Of a stretch of DNA of 64,000 bases, positions 27,276 to 36,109 are shown piece by piece (the first letter of the stretch is position 1; every line of letters begins with the position of its first letter). The DNA comes from an uncultured Lachnospiraceae bacterium (GTDB lineage Bacteria > Bacillota > Clostridia > Lachnospirales > Lachnospiraceae). The stretch lies in NCBI GenBank assembly GCA_910586705.1, contig CAJUJK010000005.1, positions 62,001 to 126,000 of the forward strand, read 5' to 3'. The notes beneath the pieces were generated by a model. It was not told where the DNA came from, did not search any database, and saw only the letters and a list, made by a program, of their open reading frames with translations. The translations under genes and the position numbers were made by a program.

Positions 27276-27328
27276 CCTTATAAGATTTGGAATACATATG
27301 CGTAAAAGTAAGAGGAGGAAATGTAACC

Positions 27329-28825
27329 ATGGTTGAAATGATTACAAATGTGAACAGCGCCATCAACAGCTTCGTCTGGGGCATTCCCATGCTGGTGCTG
27401 CTCGTCGGTACGGGTATTCTGATGACTGCCCTTACCAAATTTTTCCAGTTGTCCCACATCGGGCACTGGTTCAAAAATACCATCGGCGGTATTTTTCACG
27501 ACAAACATATCACGAAACACACAGACAAGGAAGACCAGTCCATCTCCCAGTTCCAGTCGTTATGTACGGCGCTCGCCGCCACAATCGGCACGGGCAATAT
27601 CGTCGGCGTGGCAAGCGCGCTGATCTCCGGCGGTCCCGGCGCGATTTTCTGGATGTGGATCGTGGCGTTCTTCGGCATGATGACCAACTATTCCGAAAAT
27701 GTGCTAGGCATCTACTACCGCCGCAAGAATGAGCGGAACGAATGGTGCGGCGGCGCGATGTACTACCTGAAGGACGGGCTTGGCTCCTACAAAGGATTTC
27801 AGAAAGTCGGCGCGGTACTTGCCGTCCTGTTCTCCATCTTCTGTGTCATGGCTTCTTTCGGTATCGGCAACATGAGCCAGATTAACTCTATCTCCGGCAA
27901 CATGAAGTCCGCCTTCGGCGTGCCTACATATATAACCGGCATCGCGCTTTTAATTCTTGCGGGTCTCGTGATCGTGGGTGGTCTGAAGCGTATCGCTTCC
28001 GTCACGGAAAAGCTGGTGCCCTTCATGGCTATCATCTATATCTTAGGCGCCCTGATCCTTTTCTTTATGAATATCGACCAGTGCGGCGCGGTTTTCTCCG
28101 CTATCTTCAAAGGCGCATTTGGTCTGCGCGCGGTGGGCGGCGGTATCGTCGGCAGCGGCGTGAAAATGGCTGTCACATGGGGTATGAAGCGCGGCGTGTT
28201 CTCCAACGAGGCGGGACTTGGTTCCTCCGTTATGGTACACTCCAGCTCCAACGTGAAAGAGCCTGTGCGTCAGGGTATGTGGGGTATCTTTGAAGTGTTC
28301 GCCGACACGATGATCGTCTGCACGCTGACCGCTTTCGTGGTACTCTCCTCCGGTCTGGTTGATCTGGAAACCGGCGCGGTGTTAAGTTCTTCCGAGGGTT
28401 CCGCACTGGTGGGTGAGGCTTTCGCCACCAGATTCGGCAGCATAGGGCCCATGTTTATCGCCATCGCAATCCTGCTGTTCGCCTTCTCCACGGTGCTCGG
28501 CTGGAGCCACTACGGTTCCAAGGCATGGGAGTATCTCTTTGGCACCAAGTCCATGATTGCATACAAGATCGTGTTCGTCCTGATGATTTATGTGGGCGCG
28601 ACGATGAATCTGGGGCTGGCATGGGATCTCTCCGATACCTTCAACGGACTGATGGCGATCCCGAACCTGATCGGTGTCTTAAGCCTGTCGCCTGTCGTTA
28701 TGAATATCACGAGAAACTATGTGGCAAGAATCCTGAAAAAAGAGGATGTGAAGCCGATGCTCTCCGCTTTCCCGGATATCGAGGATACACATGCGGAGGA
28801 GTTGAAGGAGATGTATAAGAAATAA
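27329..28825 (+). CDS. Alanine or glycine:cation symporter (AGCS family)
   Basis: Sodium-coupled amino acid importer of 498 residues with about eleven membrane helices. Family motifs are clear: SLCTALAATIGTGNIVGVASA, GPGAIFWMWIVAFFGMMTNYSEN and KRGVFSNEAGLGSS. The start is the ATG at 27329 with AGGAGG nine bases upstream; the frame stays open 14 codons further. The substrate is probably alanine or glycine, by family. It has its own promoter and an attenuator-like leader, and a strong bidirectional terminator follows. Confidence 0.94.
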   Translation: MVEMITNVNSAINSFVWGIPMLVLLVGTGILMTALTKFFQLSHIGHWFKNTIGGIFHDKHITKHTDKEDQSISQFQSLCTALAATIGTGNIVGVASALISGGPGAIFWMWIVAFFGMMTNYSENVLGIYYRRKNERNEWCGGAMYYLKDGLGSYKGFQKVGAVLAVLFSIFCVMASFGIGNMSQINSISGNMKSAFGVPTYITGIALLILAGLVIVGGLKRIASVTEKLVPFMAIIYILGALILFFMNIDQCGAVFSAIFKGAFGLRAVGGGIVGSGVKMAVTWGMKRGVFSNEAGLGSSVMVHSSSNVKEPVRQGMWGIFEVFADTMIVCTLTAFVVLSSGLVDLETGAVLSSSEGSALVGEAFATRFGSIGPMFIAIAILLFAFSTVLGWSHYGSKAWEYLFGTKSMIAYKIVFVLMIYVGATMNLGLAWDLSDTFNGLMAIPNLIGVLSLSPVVMNITRNYVARILKKEDVKPMLSAFPDIEDTHAEELKEMYKK

Positions 28826-28837
28826 AGGTTGTAAAAA

Positions 28838-28868
28838 GCCCCCGGCAAAATACCGGGGGCAATTTTTT
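28838..28868. terminator. Bidirectional terminator between the symporter and aldolase genes
   Basis: GCCCCCGG pairs with CCGGGGGC around a seven-base loop, with five A residues before and six T residues after. It suits both convergent genes. Confidence 0.93.
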
Positions 28869-28876
28869 GCAACAAT

Positions 28877-29845
28877 TTAAGCTTTTCCGTCGGAACCGAG
28901 CACGTTTTTAATCTTGTGTGCTACCATATCCTTCACAGCCTGTCTAGCGGGCTTGAGGTACTGTCTGGGATCGAAGTGATCCGGATGCTCCGCGAAGTAT
29001 TTGCGGATGTTACCTGTCATAGCCAGACGGATATCGGAGTCGATGTTGATCTTACATACGGCAAGCTCTGCTGCCTTACGAAGCTGCTCCTCCGGGATAC
29101 CTACTGCGTCGGGCATGTTGCCGCCGTACTGGTTCACCATCTTTACGAACTCCTGCGGAACGGAAGAAGAACCGTGAAGAACGATCGGGAAACCGGGCAG
29201 TCTCTTGATGCACTCCTCAAGCACGTCAAAGCGGAGCGGCGGGGGAACAAGAATGCCCTCCTCATTTCTGGTGCACTGTGCAGCCGTGAACTTGTATGCG
29301 CCGTGGGAAGTACCGATTGCGATAGCGAGGGAGTCACAGCCTGTCTTCTCTACGAACTCCTCCACCTCCTCGGGGCGGGTGTAGGACTCTTTACCAGCCT
29401 CTACAACGACCTCGTCCTCAACGCCTGCCAAAGTACCGAGCTCAGCCTCAACCACTACGCCCTTGTCATGCGCGTACTCAACTACCTGCTTGGTCAGCGC
29501 GATGTTGTCCTCGAAAGACTTGGAAGATGCATCGATCATAACGGAAGTGAAACCGCCGTCGATACAGGACTTACAAAGCTCGAAGGTGTCGCCGTGATCC
29601 AGATGAAGCGCGATCGGGATCTGCGGATTTTCTGCTACAGCCGCCTCAACCAGCTTCACCAGATAGGTGTGGTTTGCATAAGCGCGGGCGCCCTTGGAAA
29701 CCTGCAGGATAACGGGGCTGTTCAGCTCGCCTGCCGCCTCGGTAATACCCTGGACGATCTCCATGTTGTTTACGTTGAAAGCGCCGACTGCATAACCGCC
29801 GTCATAGGCTTTCTTAAACATTTCCTTAGTTGTTACTAATGCCAT
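28877..29845 (-). CDS. fba: Class II fructose-bisphosphate aldolase
   Basis: Zinc-dependent aldolase that splits fructose 1,6-bisphosphate into two triose phosphates in glycolysis. The 322 residues fit the Firmicute class II form. Zinc ligands and active-site residues are seen in IALHLDHGDTFE, VEAELGTLAGVEDE, GTSHGAYK and LHGSSSVPQE; the substrate-binding NIDSD motif is at the C-terminal end of the barrel. AAGGAAG precedes the ATG. A good promoter lies within 100 bases, and it is a single-gene unit. Confidence 0.96.
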   Translation of the reverse strand: MALVTTKEMFKKAYDGGYAVGAFNVNNMEIVQGITEAAGELNSPVILQVSKGARAYANHTYLVKLVEAAVAENPQIPIALHLDHGDTFELCKSCIDGGFTSVMIDASSKSFEDNIALTKQVVEYAHDKGVVVEAELGTLAGVEDEVVVEAGKESYTRPEEVEEFVEKTGCDSLAIAIGTSHGAYKFTAAQCTRNEEGILVPPPLRFDVLEECIKRLPGFPIVLHGSSSVPQEFVKMVNQYGGNMPDAVGIPEEQLRKAAELAVCKINIDSDIRLAMTGNIRKYFAEHPDHFDPRQYLKPARQAVKDMVAHKIKNVLGSDGKA

Positions 29846-29906
29846 AGTATTTTCTTCCTTTCTATTATAATTTTTTATTACTTTCCATCATCTGGAATCC
29901 AACTTT

Positions 29907-29935
29907 ATTTTAACAGCCAGTCCCCAGAAAGTCAA
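29907..29935 (-). promoter_or_regulatory. Promoter of the fructose-bisphosphate aldolase gene
   Basis: On the minus strand TTGACT (29935-29930) and TAAAAT (29912-29907) with a 17-base spacer, about 60 bases before the ATG. Confidence 0.8.
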
Positions 29936-29947
29936 CAACTCTGACAG

Positions 29948-30847
29948 TTACTCCTCTTCCTCCGGCACCCGGATTTCAAGCGCCTGATGCCAGCTTTCAA
30001 TCATCACCGAGCGGTGCTCCCCGCCGAACTCCCCGTCCAGCGTCCATGCCACCGGGTCTTCCGATTCGACTTTCAGCTTTTCGGTGGTAAACGTATAAAT
30101 ATACTCCGACTTCACGCGTTTATCCACGAGTGCGCGGATGATGTTATTGATATCCAGCGGGTTTGTCGGCTTGCGGATCAGCGTCACCTCGAAAAGCCCG
30201 TCGTCCAGCGCCACATTCTTTCCCGTAATGCCGCGGAACCCTCCTACGGAATGGGAATTGGTAATCATGCCGTATAGAAACTCTCCCTCAATCACTTCCT
30301 CATTGCAAGTAATCTTCAAAGGATAGGAACGCACGGCGGGCAGGCGCTTGACGCCCTCTATGAGATAAGCCGCATGACCCAGCACATTCTTTGTGTCCTG
30401 AGGCGTCCCGTAAGATACATCCGTAAAAATGCCAAACGCCGCCACGTAGATAAATATACTGTAATTAAATTTCCCCACATCACAGGCAAAAGTCCTGCCA
30501 TTCACCACCACATCCGCAGCCTGCAGCATGTTTTTGGGTATCTTCAGGCTGTTGGCGAAATCGTTTGTGCTGCCCGCCGGCACATAGCCTATGGGCAGTC
30601 TTTCCTCCGACTTCATCATGCCCGTCACCACTTCGTCGAGGGTGCCGTCCCCGCCGCTGCACACCACTATATCGTAACCGGCGCGCCTCTCCTGCACAGC
30701 CTTAACCGCATCGCCCGATGCCTGCGTCGGATAAGCCGTCACCTCATAGCCCGCCTTTACAAACGTATCAATAATATCCAGCAGATTACTTCTGATCTGC
30801 GCCTTGCCCGCTCTGGGATTATAGACAAAAAGCATCCGTTTATCCAT
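29948..30847 (-). CDS. Diacylglycerol/lipid kinase (DgkB/YegS family)
   Basis: Lipid kinase of 299 residues that phosphorylates diacylglycerol or a related lipid with ATP at the membrane surface. Signatures: FVYNPRAGK at the N-terminus, the nucleotide-binding CSGGDGTLDEVVTGM at about residue 60, and PAGSTNDFANSL. The C-terminal beta-sandwich is complete (SVMIESWHQALEIRVP). In Firmicutes this type recycles the diacylglycerol produced by lipoteichoic acid synthesis (family knowledge). GGGAGG precedes the ATG. A terminator separates it from the hprK operon upstream, so it has its own transcription start or depends on readthrough. Confidence 0.92.
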   Translation of the reverse strand: MDKRMLFVYNPRAGKAQIRSNLLDIIDTFVKAGYEVTAYPTQASGDAVKAVQERRAGYDIVVCSGGDGTLDEVVTGMMKSEERLPIGYVPAGSTNDFANSLKIPKNMLQAADVVVNGRTFACDVGKFNYSIFIYVAAFGIFTDVSYGTPQDTKNVLGHAAYLIEGVKRLPAVRSYPLKITCNEEVIEGEFLYGMITNSHSVGGFRGITGKNVALDDGLFEVTLIRKPTNPLDINNIIRALVDKRVKSEYIYTFTTEKLKVESEDPVAWTLDGEFGGEHRSVMIESWHQALEIRVPEEEE

Positions 30848-30863
30848 AGACTACCTCCCGTAT

Positions 30864-30921
30864 AAAAAGAAAAGCTGCCCAGAACCTTATCCGCTTACCG
30901 CGCCACAGGATTCTGAACAGC
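30864..30921 (-). terminator. Terminator at the end of the hprK-to-HPr-like operon
   Basis: A 13-base stem (GCTGTTCAGAATC with GGTTCTGGGCAGC, three G-U pairs) with a 22-base loop, followed on the minus strand by TTTTCTTTTT. It lies between the HPr-like gene and the lipid kinase. Confidence 0.8.
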
Positions 30922-30966
30922 CCACACATTATGCCTTATCAAATGTCAACCCTGTCACACCCGTCC

Positions 30967-31221
30967 CTATCTGGTGGTCAGGAATTTCTCAATCTCCGCA
31001 ACAGCCGTCTCCTCGTCGGCTCCGTCCGCAGTAACCGTCACCTCGGCACCGCTCTCGAGTCCCATGCTCATCATGCCCATGATACTCTTCGCATTCACCT
31101 TCTTGTTGTCGGAACCAAGATAGACGGTGCTCTCAAACTGACTTGCCACCTGCACGAGCATTGCCACCGGGCGCGCTTCAAGACCCGTCTCCAGCTTGAT
31201 CTGGATTGACTTCTGAATCAT
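30967..31221 (-). CDS. HPr-like protein lacking the catalytic histidine (Crh-like)
   Basis: 84-residue HPr-fold protein from the ATG at 31221 (GAGGAGG upstream). In true HPr, His15 in GLHARP carries phosphate from enzyme I to the sugar permeases. Here that position is Glu15 (GLEARPVA), so sugar phosphotransfer should be impossible. Ser46, the target of HPr kinase, is kept (NAKSIMGMMSMGL). The same pattern is seen in Bacillus Crh, which has Gln at 15 and acts only in carbon catabolite control. The gene follows whiA, as crh does in B. subtilis, in an operon that begins with hprK. I infer a regulatory role through Ser46 phosphorylation and CcpA. Confidence 0.9.
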   Translation of the reverse strand: MIQKSIQIKLETGLEARPVAMLVQVASQFESTVYLGSDNKKVNAKSIMGMMSMGLESGAEVTVTADGADEETAVAEIEKFLTTR

Positions 31222-31265
31222 AATAGTTTCCTCCTCTTTTTCTTTCCGAGACATACTGTCTCTTA

Positions 31266-32168
31266 TTATGACCTGATTTTGTCAGCAATTTCACTCAGCC
31301 TGCGTAACCTGTGATTCACCCCTGATTTCCCCACAACCGGTTCCAGATATCCACCGAGCTCCTTCAGCGCCGCATCTGGATATTCCAGCCGGACTTCCGC
31401 CATCTGCCGCAGATTGTCCGGTAAATTTTCAAACCCATACCTTTCCCTGATCAGAAGGATGTCCTCAATCTGTCTGCCCGCCGCCGTCACCGTCTTGGAA
31501 ATGTTGGCTGTCTCGCAGTTCACCCTTCTGTTAATCGAATTTCGCATCTCTTTCAGGATTCTCATATTTTCCAGTTCCATCAGAGACACATGCGCACCCA
31601 TCACATTTAAAAGTTCTACAATGCCCTCGCCCTCTTTCAGATAGACCACCTGATATTTCTTTCGTCCTATGATCCTTGCCTCAATCTGAAATTCCGAAAG
31701 CACTTCCCGAAGCTGTACTGCCTGCGCCTTCTCATCACAGACATACTCCAGATGATAACTCTTTCTCGGGTCGCTCATGGAACCAGCGCTTAAGAATGCT
31801 CCGCGCAGCCATGCCCTCGCACAGCAGGAATGTCTGATCAGAAGTGCATTGACCGTTTTGGTTAATACTATCCTTCCATCCTCTTTCCTTGCAAGGCATA
31901 GCGCCTCTGTCACCCTGCGTTCCGTTTCGTCATCGGCAATCAGACGCTGTCTGCCCCGCATAACAGTTTCTATATTAAATGTTTTTTTAAGTAATGTAAA
32001 GCATTTTCTCGCAACTGTCTCATTTTCCGTATCCAGACAAAGATGCCGTCCGCCGTCGCAGACGCCGCCGTTGTACAGCAGGAGCGCCGCAAGTTCCGCA
32101 AGCTGGCAATGTCTCGCCGAGCTTACATGAGCCGCAAGTTCCTCTTTTACCGTTCCCGAAAAAGACAT
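31266..32168 (-). CDS. whiA: DNA-binding protein WhiA
   Basis: Conserved Gram-positive protein of 300 residues with a homing-endonuclease-like (LAGLIDADG) N-terminal fold lacking nuclease function and a C-terminal helix-turn-helix. Visible marks: SFSGTVKEELAAH at the start, CCARAWLRGAFLSAGSMSDP in the middle, and the C-terminal GKSGVNHRLRRLSEIADKI. It is linked to cell division and chromosome segregation in Bacillus and to sporulation in Streptomyces. It begins ten bases after rapZ with GAGGAAGA before the ATG, an ancient gene pair. Confidence 0.96.
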   Translation of the reverse strand: MSFSGTVKEELAAHVSSARHCQLAELAALLLYNGGVCDGGRHLCLDTENETVARKCFTLLKKTFNIETVMRGRQRLIADDETERRVTEALCLARKEDGRIVLTKTVNALLIRHSCCARAWLRGAFLSAGSMSDPRKSYHLEYVCDEKAQAVQLREVLSEFQIEARIIGRKKYQVVYLKEGEGIVELLNVMGAHVSLMELENMRILKEMRNSINRRVNCETANISKTVTAAGRQIEDILLIRERYGFENLPDNLRQMAEVRLEYPDAALKELGGYLEPVVGKSGVNHRLRRLSEIADKIRS

Positions 32169-32178
32169 ATCTCTTCCT

Positions 32179-33036
32179 CTATTTATTTACATCCCTATGA
32201 TACAGTTTCACACCGTAGGTCCCATGATCCTTAAGCCCCGCGTACAGCATGTTTGCCAGCGTCACGCTCCTGTGCTTGCCCCCGGTGCAGCCGATGCCTA
32301 TTACAAGCTGGTGTTTGCCCTCTTTCACATAATTGGGTATCAGAAAGTCCAGCATGTCCGTCAGCTTATTTAAAAAGGAACCCGCCTCCGGGAAAGACAT
32401 CACATAATCCTGCACCTCTTTGTCATTGCCTGTCTTATGTTTCAGCTCGTCGATATAAAAGGGGTTCGGAAGGAAGCGCACGTCAAACACCAGATCGGCA
32501 TCCGCCGGAATCCCTTTCTTGAAGCCGAAGGACAGGATCGTGACGATCAGTGAATTATATTCCTTATTTCTCACAAAAATATCATCAATTTCCTCTTTCA
32601 GTTCCCTTGTCAGAAGATGGGATGTGTCAATAATGTAATCCGCTTTTTCCCGGATCTCCCTCAATATCTCCCGTTCTCTGTGGATGCCCTCCTCCACCCT
32701 GCCCTCGGGAGACAGCGGGTGCAGCCGCCTTGTCTCTTTATACCGTTTCAGAAGAACGTCGTCACCCGCTTCCAGAAAGAGCATCTCAAACAGATAACCG
32801 TTCTCCTTCAACTGATCCAGAATACGGCGCACACCGCTAAAGGACTGGTCTGCGCGCACATCAAGTCCCAGCGCCACTTTGTTGACCTCGCTTGCGGGCG
32901 TCGTAATCAGCTCCACAAACTTCTCAATCAACGCCACCGGCAGGTTGTCTACGCAGTAGAAACCCACATCTTCCAGCATTTTCATGGCGGTCCGTTTCCC
33001 CGAACCGCTCATCCCCGTCACTATTACAAATCTCAT
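32179..33036 (-). CDS. rapZ: RNase adapter RapZ / YvcJ-family P-loop protein
   Basis: Nucleotide-binding protein of 285 residues from the ATG at 33036. The N-terminal P-loop region reads VTGMSGSGKRTAMKMLED, followed by the family hallmark GFYCVDNLPVALIEKF. The C-terminal metabolite-binding half has VIGIGCTGGKHRSVTLANML. In the P-loop the usual Ser/Thr after the invariant Lys is Arg (GKR), which is odd. In E. coli the family controls glucosamine-6-phosphate synthase through small RNAs; in Bacillus its role is looser (competence). The start is one base past the murB stop, and its GGAGAT site lies inside murB, so the two are translationally coupled. Confidence 0.93.
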   Translation of the reverse strand: MRFVIVTGMSGSGKRTAMKMLEDVGFYCVDNLPVALIEKFVELITTPASEVNKVALGLDVRADQSFSGVRRILDQLKENGYLFEMLFLEAGDDVLLKRYKETRRLHPLSPEGRVEEGIHREREILREIREKADYIIDTSHLLTRELKEEIDDIFVRNKEYNSLIVTILSFGFKKGIPADADLVFDVRFLPNPFYIDELKHKTGNDKEVQDYVMSFPEAGSFLNKLTDMLDFLIPNYVKEGKHQLVIGIGCTGGKHRSVTLANMLYAGLKDHGTYGVKLYHRDVNK

Positions 33037-33037
33037 G

Positions 33038-33949
33038 TTAAAAATCTCCAAGGAAAATAACCTCGGGCTCCAGCCGGACATGGAACCGATCTTTCACACG
33101 CTCCTGCACTTCCTCGATCACTTCCCTGATATCCGCCGCCGTCGCACCGCCCGCGTTGATCACAAAACCACAGTGTTTCTCAGACACCTGCGCGCCGCCG
33201 ATGCGGTAGCCCCGAAGCCCCGCGTCCATAATAAGTTTCCCCGCGTAATACCCCTCCGGGCGCTTAAAGGTGCTGCCCGCGCTTGGGTACTCCAGCGGCT
33301 GTTTACTCTTCCTCTGTTTCATCAGTTCTTCCATTCTGGCACTGATTTCCTCTTTGTTGCCGGGTGTCAGTTTCAGAACCACCCCCAGCACGATAAAAGG
33401 TCTGTCCCTGATGATACTGGTGCGGTAGCCAAACTCCATCGTATCATTGTCCAAAGTCAGGATTTCTCCCTCTTTGTCCATCACACGGACCATCTGCACG
33501 ACCTGTTTCATCTCCCCGCCGTAAGCGCCGGCGTTCATCACAATGGCGCCGCCCATGCTGCCGGGAATCCCTGCCGCAAACTCCAGACCACTCAGTCCCG
33601 CGTCCCTCGCCACAGACGCCACCTTGGAAAGCAGCACGCCTGCCCCCGCCGCGATATGGTTTTTCTCCACACCGACCGCGCTCAGCCGCGGACCCAGTTT
33701 CAGAATGATCCCACGGTAGCCCTTATCTCCCACCAGAAGATTGCTGCCGTTTCCCAAAACAAAATAATCCTGCTCGATCCGCCCCAGATAAGAAACAAGC
33801 TGCGACAGTTCCTCCTTCGTCTCCACAACAGCCATGCACTCCGCCTCGCCGCCTACCCGGAAGGTGGTATGTCTGCTCATAGGCTCGTGGAACAAAAGCC
33901 TCTCCTCAGGCACGATGGTCCTGATATGTTCATACATTGATGTACTCAA
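33038..33949 (-). CDS. murB: UDP-N-acetylenolpyruvoylglucosamine reductase
   Basis: FAD enzyme that makes UDP-N-acetylmuramate for peptidoglycan. About 303 residues. FAD-binding motifs: HTTFRVGGEAE, LGNGSNLLVGDKGYRG and AGIPGSMGGAIVMNAGAYGG. The catalytic Ser is in YPSAGSTFKRP and the C-terminal Glu in LEPEVIFLG. The best start is a TTG at 33949 with GGGAG seven bases upstream. The next ATG at 33937 is 20 bases from that site and would remove four residues. It lies 113 bases after the glucokinase gene in the hprK operon. Confidence 0.94.
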   Translation of the reverse strand: MSTSMYEHIRTIVPEERLLFHEPMSRHTTFRVGGEAECMAVVETKEELSQLVSYLGRIEQDYFVLGNGSNLLVGDKGYRGIILKLGPRLSAVGVEKNHIAAGAGVLLSKVASVARDAGLSGLEFAAGIPGSMGGAIVMNAGAYGGEMKQVVQMVRVMDKEGEILTLDNDTMEFGYRTSIIRDRPFIVLGVVLKLTPGNKEEISARMEELMKQRKSKQPLEYPSAGSTFKRPEGYYAGKLIMDAGLRGYRIGGAQVSEKHCGFVINAGGATAADIREVIEEVQERVKDRFHVRLEPEVIFLGDF

Positions 33950-34062
33950 AATTAACTCCCGCTCATTCTTTTTATTTATAATATATCCCCAACGGCTTAT
34001 ACCCATTCGCAAAACCACCGAGTTCGCGAATCGAATCTCGCAATCGCGCTACGTCCGATTTG

Positions 34063-34998
34063 TTAAAGCAGCAATCGCGCCGCGCCGTAGATACCCGCGT
34101 CGTTGCCGAGGGTCGCCAGTGCAAAAACCACATTTTTGCAGCCGTGGAAAGTGGTTCTCTCAAATGAGGGTTTAATGTAGTCAAACAGAACCTCGCCCGC
34201 TTTTGACACGCCGCCGCCGATTACGAAGATCTCCGGGTTGATGATACCTGCAATGATACCCAGACCCTTGCCCAGATATTCGCCGAACTGCTCTGCCACT
34301 CCTATCGCCAGCTCATCCCCCGCCTTGACCGCGTCAAACACGGCTTTCGCGGACACTTCACCCTGCCTCAGGACGCTGTCCTTATCGCTCGCCTGCAGCG
34401 CACGGTTCGCAAGTCTGGTGATGCCTGTCGCGGACGCATACTCTTCCAGACAGCCTAAGTTGCCGCAGCCGCAGGCTTCCGTCTCGTTGTCCTCCACATG
34501 AATATGACCGATTTCACCGCCCGCTCCTGTCGAACCCGTCATAATCTCACCGTTTATGATGATGCCGCCGCCAACGCCTGTGCCGAGGGTAACCGCCACC
34601 AGATTCTTATATCCCTGTCCGCCGCCCTTCCACATTTCACCGAGCGCCGCCACATTCGCGTCGTTGCCGCCCTCCACGCGCATCCCGTCGAGCAGCGCGG
34701 TAAGTTCCTCTTTCATATTCAGTTCTGCCCAGCCCAGATTAACGGCTTTATGCACAATGCCGCTTTTCTCCACAGGACCCGGCGTGCCGATACCGACGCC
34801 GACCACATCCTCCTTCGCGATGGATTTCTGCGCCATCTTCTCTTTGATGCTCGCCGCGATATCGGGAAGAATCTTCTCTCCGTGGTTTTCCGTTCTGGTG
34901 GGAATCTCCCACTTCTCCAGAACATTGCCTTCCTTGTCAAACAACCCCATTTTAACCGTGGTGCCGCCCACGTCTACCCCGAATATATAGTTCGCCAT
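34063..34998 (-). CDS. glcK: ROK-family glucokinase
   Basis: Cytoplasmic ATP-dependent glucose kinase of 311 residues. ATP-binding DVGGTTVKMGLFD at the N-terminus, then TPGPVE, LGTGVGGGIIINGE, the GEIGHI catalytic region and the ROK zinc motif (His in GHIHV plus CGCGNLGCLEEY). The ATG shares one base with the TAA of hprK (TAATG), so its translation is coupled to HPr kinase. Placing glucose phosphorylation next to HPr kinase fits carbon flux signalling. Confidence 0.94.
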   Translation of the reverse strand: MANYIFGVDVGGTTVKMGLFDKEGNVLEKWEIPTRTENHGEKILPDIAASIKEKMAQKSIAKEDVVGVGIGTPGPVEKSGIVHKAVNLGWAELNMKEELTALLDGMRVEGGNDANVAALGEMWKGGGQGYKNLVAVTLGTGVGGGIIINGEIMTGSTGAGGEIGHIHVEDNETEACGCGNLGCLEEYASATGITRLANRALQASDKDSVLRQGEVSAKAVFDAVKAGDELAIGVAEQFGEYLGKGLGIIAGIINPEIFVIGGGVSKAGEVLFDYIKPSFERTTFHGCKNVVFALATLGNDAGIYGAARLLL

Positions 34999-35936
34999 TA
35001 CTCGTCCTCCTCTCTGCCGTGTGCAAGGGAATTCTGCACGCGCTTGTACAGCTCCTGTGCCGCATTGTAGCCCATCTTCTTCTGACGGTGGTTAACCGCA
35101 GCGGACTCGCAGATGATCGCCAGATTCCGGCCCGGTCTGATCGGTATGCTGTGGCAGACCACACGGTTGCCCAGATACTCGGTGTACTCCTCCTCCAGAC
35201 CCAGACGGTCGTACTCCTTATCCTTATCCCAATCCTCCAGACGGATAACCAGATCAATATTCTGGGTATCCCTTACGCTGGACGCACCGAACAGTGCCTT
35301 CACATCCACGATGCCGATACCCCGCAGCTCGATAAAGTGTTTCGTGATGTCCGGCGCGGAACCGATCAGCGTATCCTCGCTGACACGTCTGATCTCCACC
35401 ACATCATCCGTCACCAGACGGTGTCCTCTCTTAATCAGCTCAAGCGCCGCCTCGGATTTACCGATGCCGCTCTCACCCGTAATCAGGACGCCCTCGCCGT
35501 AAACATCCACCAGTACACCGTGCACGGAAATGCAGGGGGCGAGCTTTACATTCAGCCAGCGGATCACTTCCGCCATACATGCCGACGTAGCCTTTTTGCT
35601 CATCAGAAGCGGTACGCCGTGTTTGACGGCAACCTCCCTGAAAATTTCATTCGGATACAGCTCTCTGCAGAACAGAATGCCCGGCAGAGGATTGTTCAGC
35701 AGTTTCTCGAAAATCTCCCGCTGTCTGTCCTCGTCCAGACCGTTCATGTAAGAGTATTCCACGAATCCGACGATCTGCAGACGCGTCGTCTCGAAATGCT
35801 CAAAATACCCCGCCAACTGCAGCGCCGGTCTGTTGATATCCGGCTGTGTCACCTTGACTTTGGAAATGTCGATTTCCGGCGTCAGATTCTCCCACTTAAA
35901 TTTTTCAATTACTTTTGTTAAACTAATGCTCGCCAT
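34998..35936 (-). CDS. hprK: HPr kinase/phosphorylase
   Basis: Bifunctional enzyme that phosphorylates and dephosphorylates Ser46 of HPr and Crh in response to glycolytic metabolites. About 312 residues from the ATG at 35936 (GAGGAGGGAG upstream). The N-terminal domain covers residues 1 to about 130. The kinase domain has the P-loop GESGIGKSEAALEL, the family motif LRGIGIVDVKALFG and, near the C-terminus, IPIRPGRNLAIICESAAVN. It heads the operon hprK-glcK-murB-rapZ-whiA-HPr-like, and its predicted substrate is encoded at the other end of the same transcript. Confidence 0.96.
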   Translation of the reverse strand: MASISLTKVIEKFKWENLTPEIDISKVKVTQPDINRPALQLAGYFEHFETTRLQIVGFVEYSYMNGLDEDRQREIFEKLLNNPLPGILFCRELYPNEIFREVAVKHGVPLLMSKKATSACMAEVIRWLNVKLAPCISVHGVLVDVYGEGVLITGESGIGKSEAALELIKRGHRLVTDDVVEIRRVSEDTLIGSAPDITKHFIELRGIGIVDVKALFGASSVRDTQNIDLVIRLEDWDKDKEYDRLGLEEEYTEYLGNRVVCHSIPIRPGRNLAIICESAAVNHRQKKMGYNAAQELYKRVQNSLAHGREEDE

Positions 35937-36109
35937 AACTCCCTCCTCATTATTGTATATCACACACCGCTCTGTTTCGCAGTTCACGCTCGAAATCCTT
36001 CGGCTTTCTCGCTCACGGGCTTCGCCCTATACAGCCGCAATCTGAAAAACTGTCAGCAAGCTGCCATTTTTCATCTTCCGTCTGCGCACTGCTCATTGCC
36101 TTCGCGGAC

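Larger units (their letters stand above)
26886..27328. other. Intergenic region between abfA and the AGCS symporter
   Basis: 443 bases with no supported gene. It holds an AT-rich stretch with a TATACT at 26967-26972, the hairpin at 27043-27072, the symporter promoter at 27163-27191 and the leader terminator at 27241-27275. The stretch from the TATACT to the hairpin could be a small RNA, but no -35 box supports it. Confidence 0.6.

Noticed and set aside
34019..34062. TCGCGAA-type palindromes between glucokinase and murB as a regulatory site
   Set aside because: The repeats are short and irregular, and they lie inside an operon without terminator or promoter signals that I can defend.
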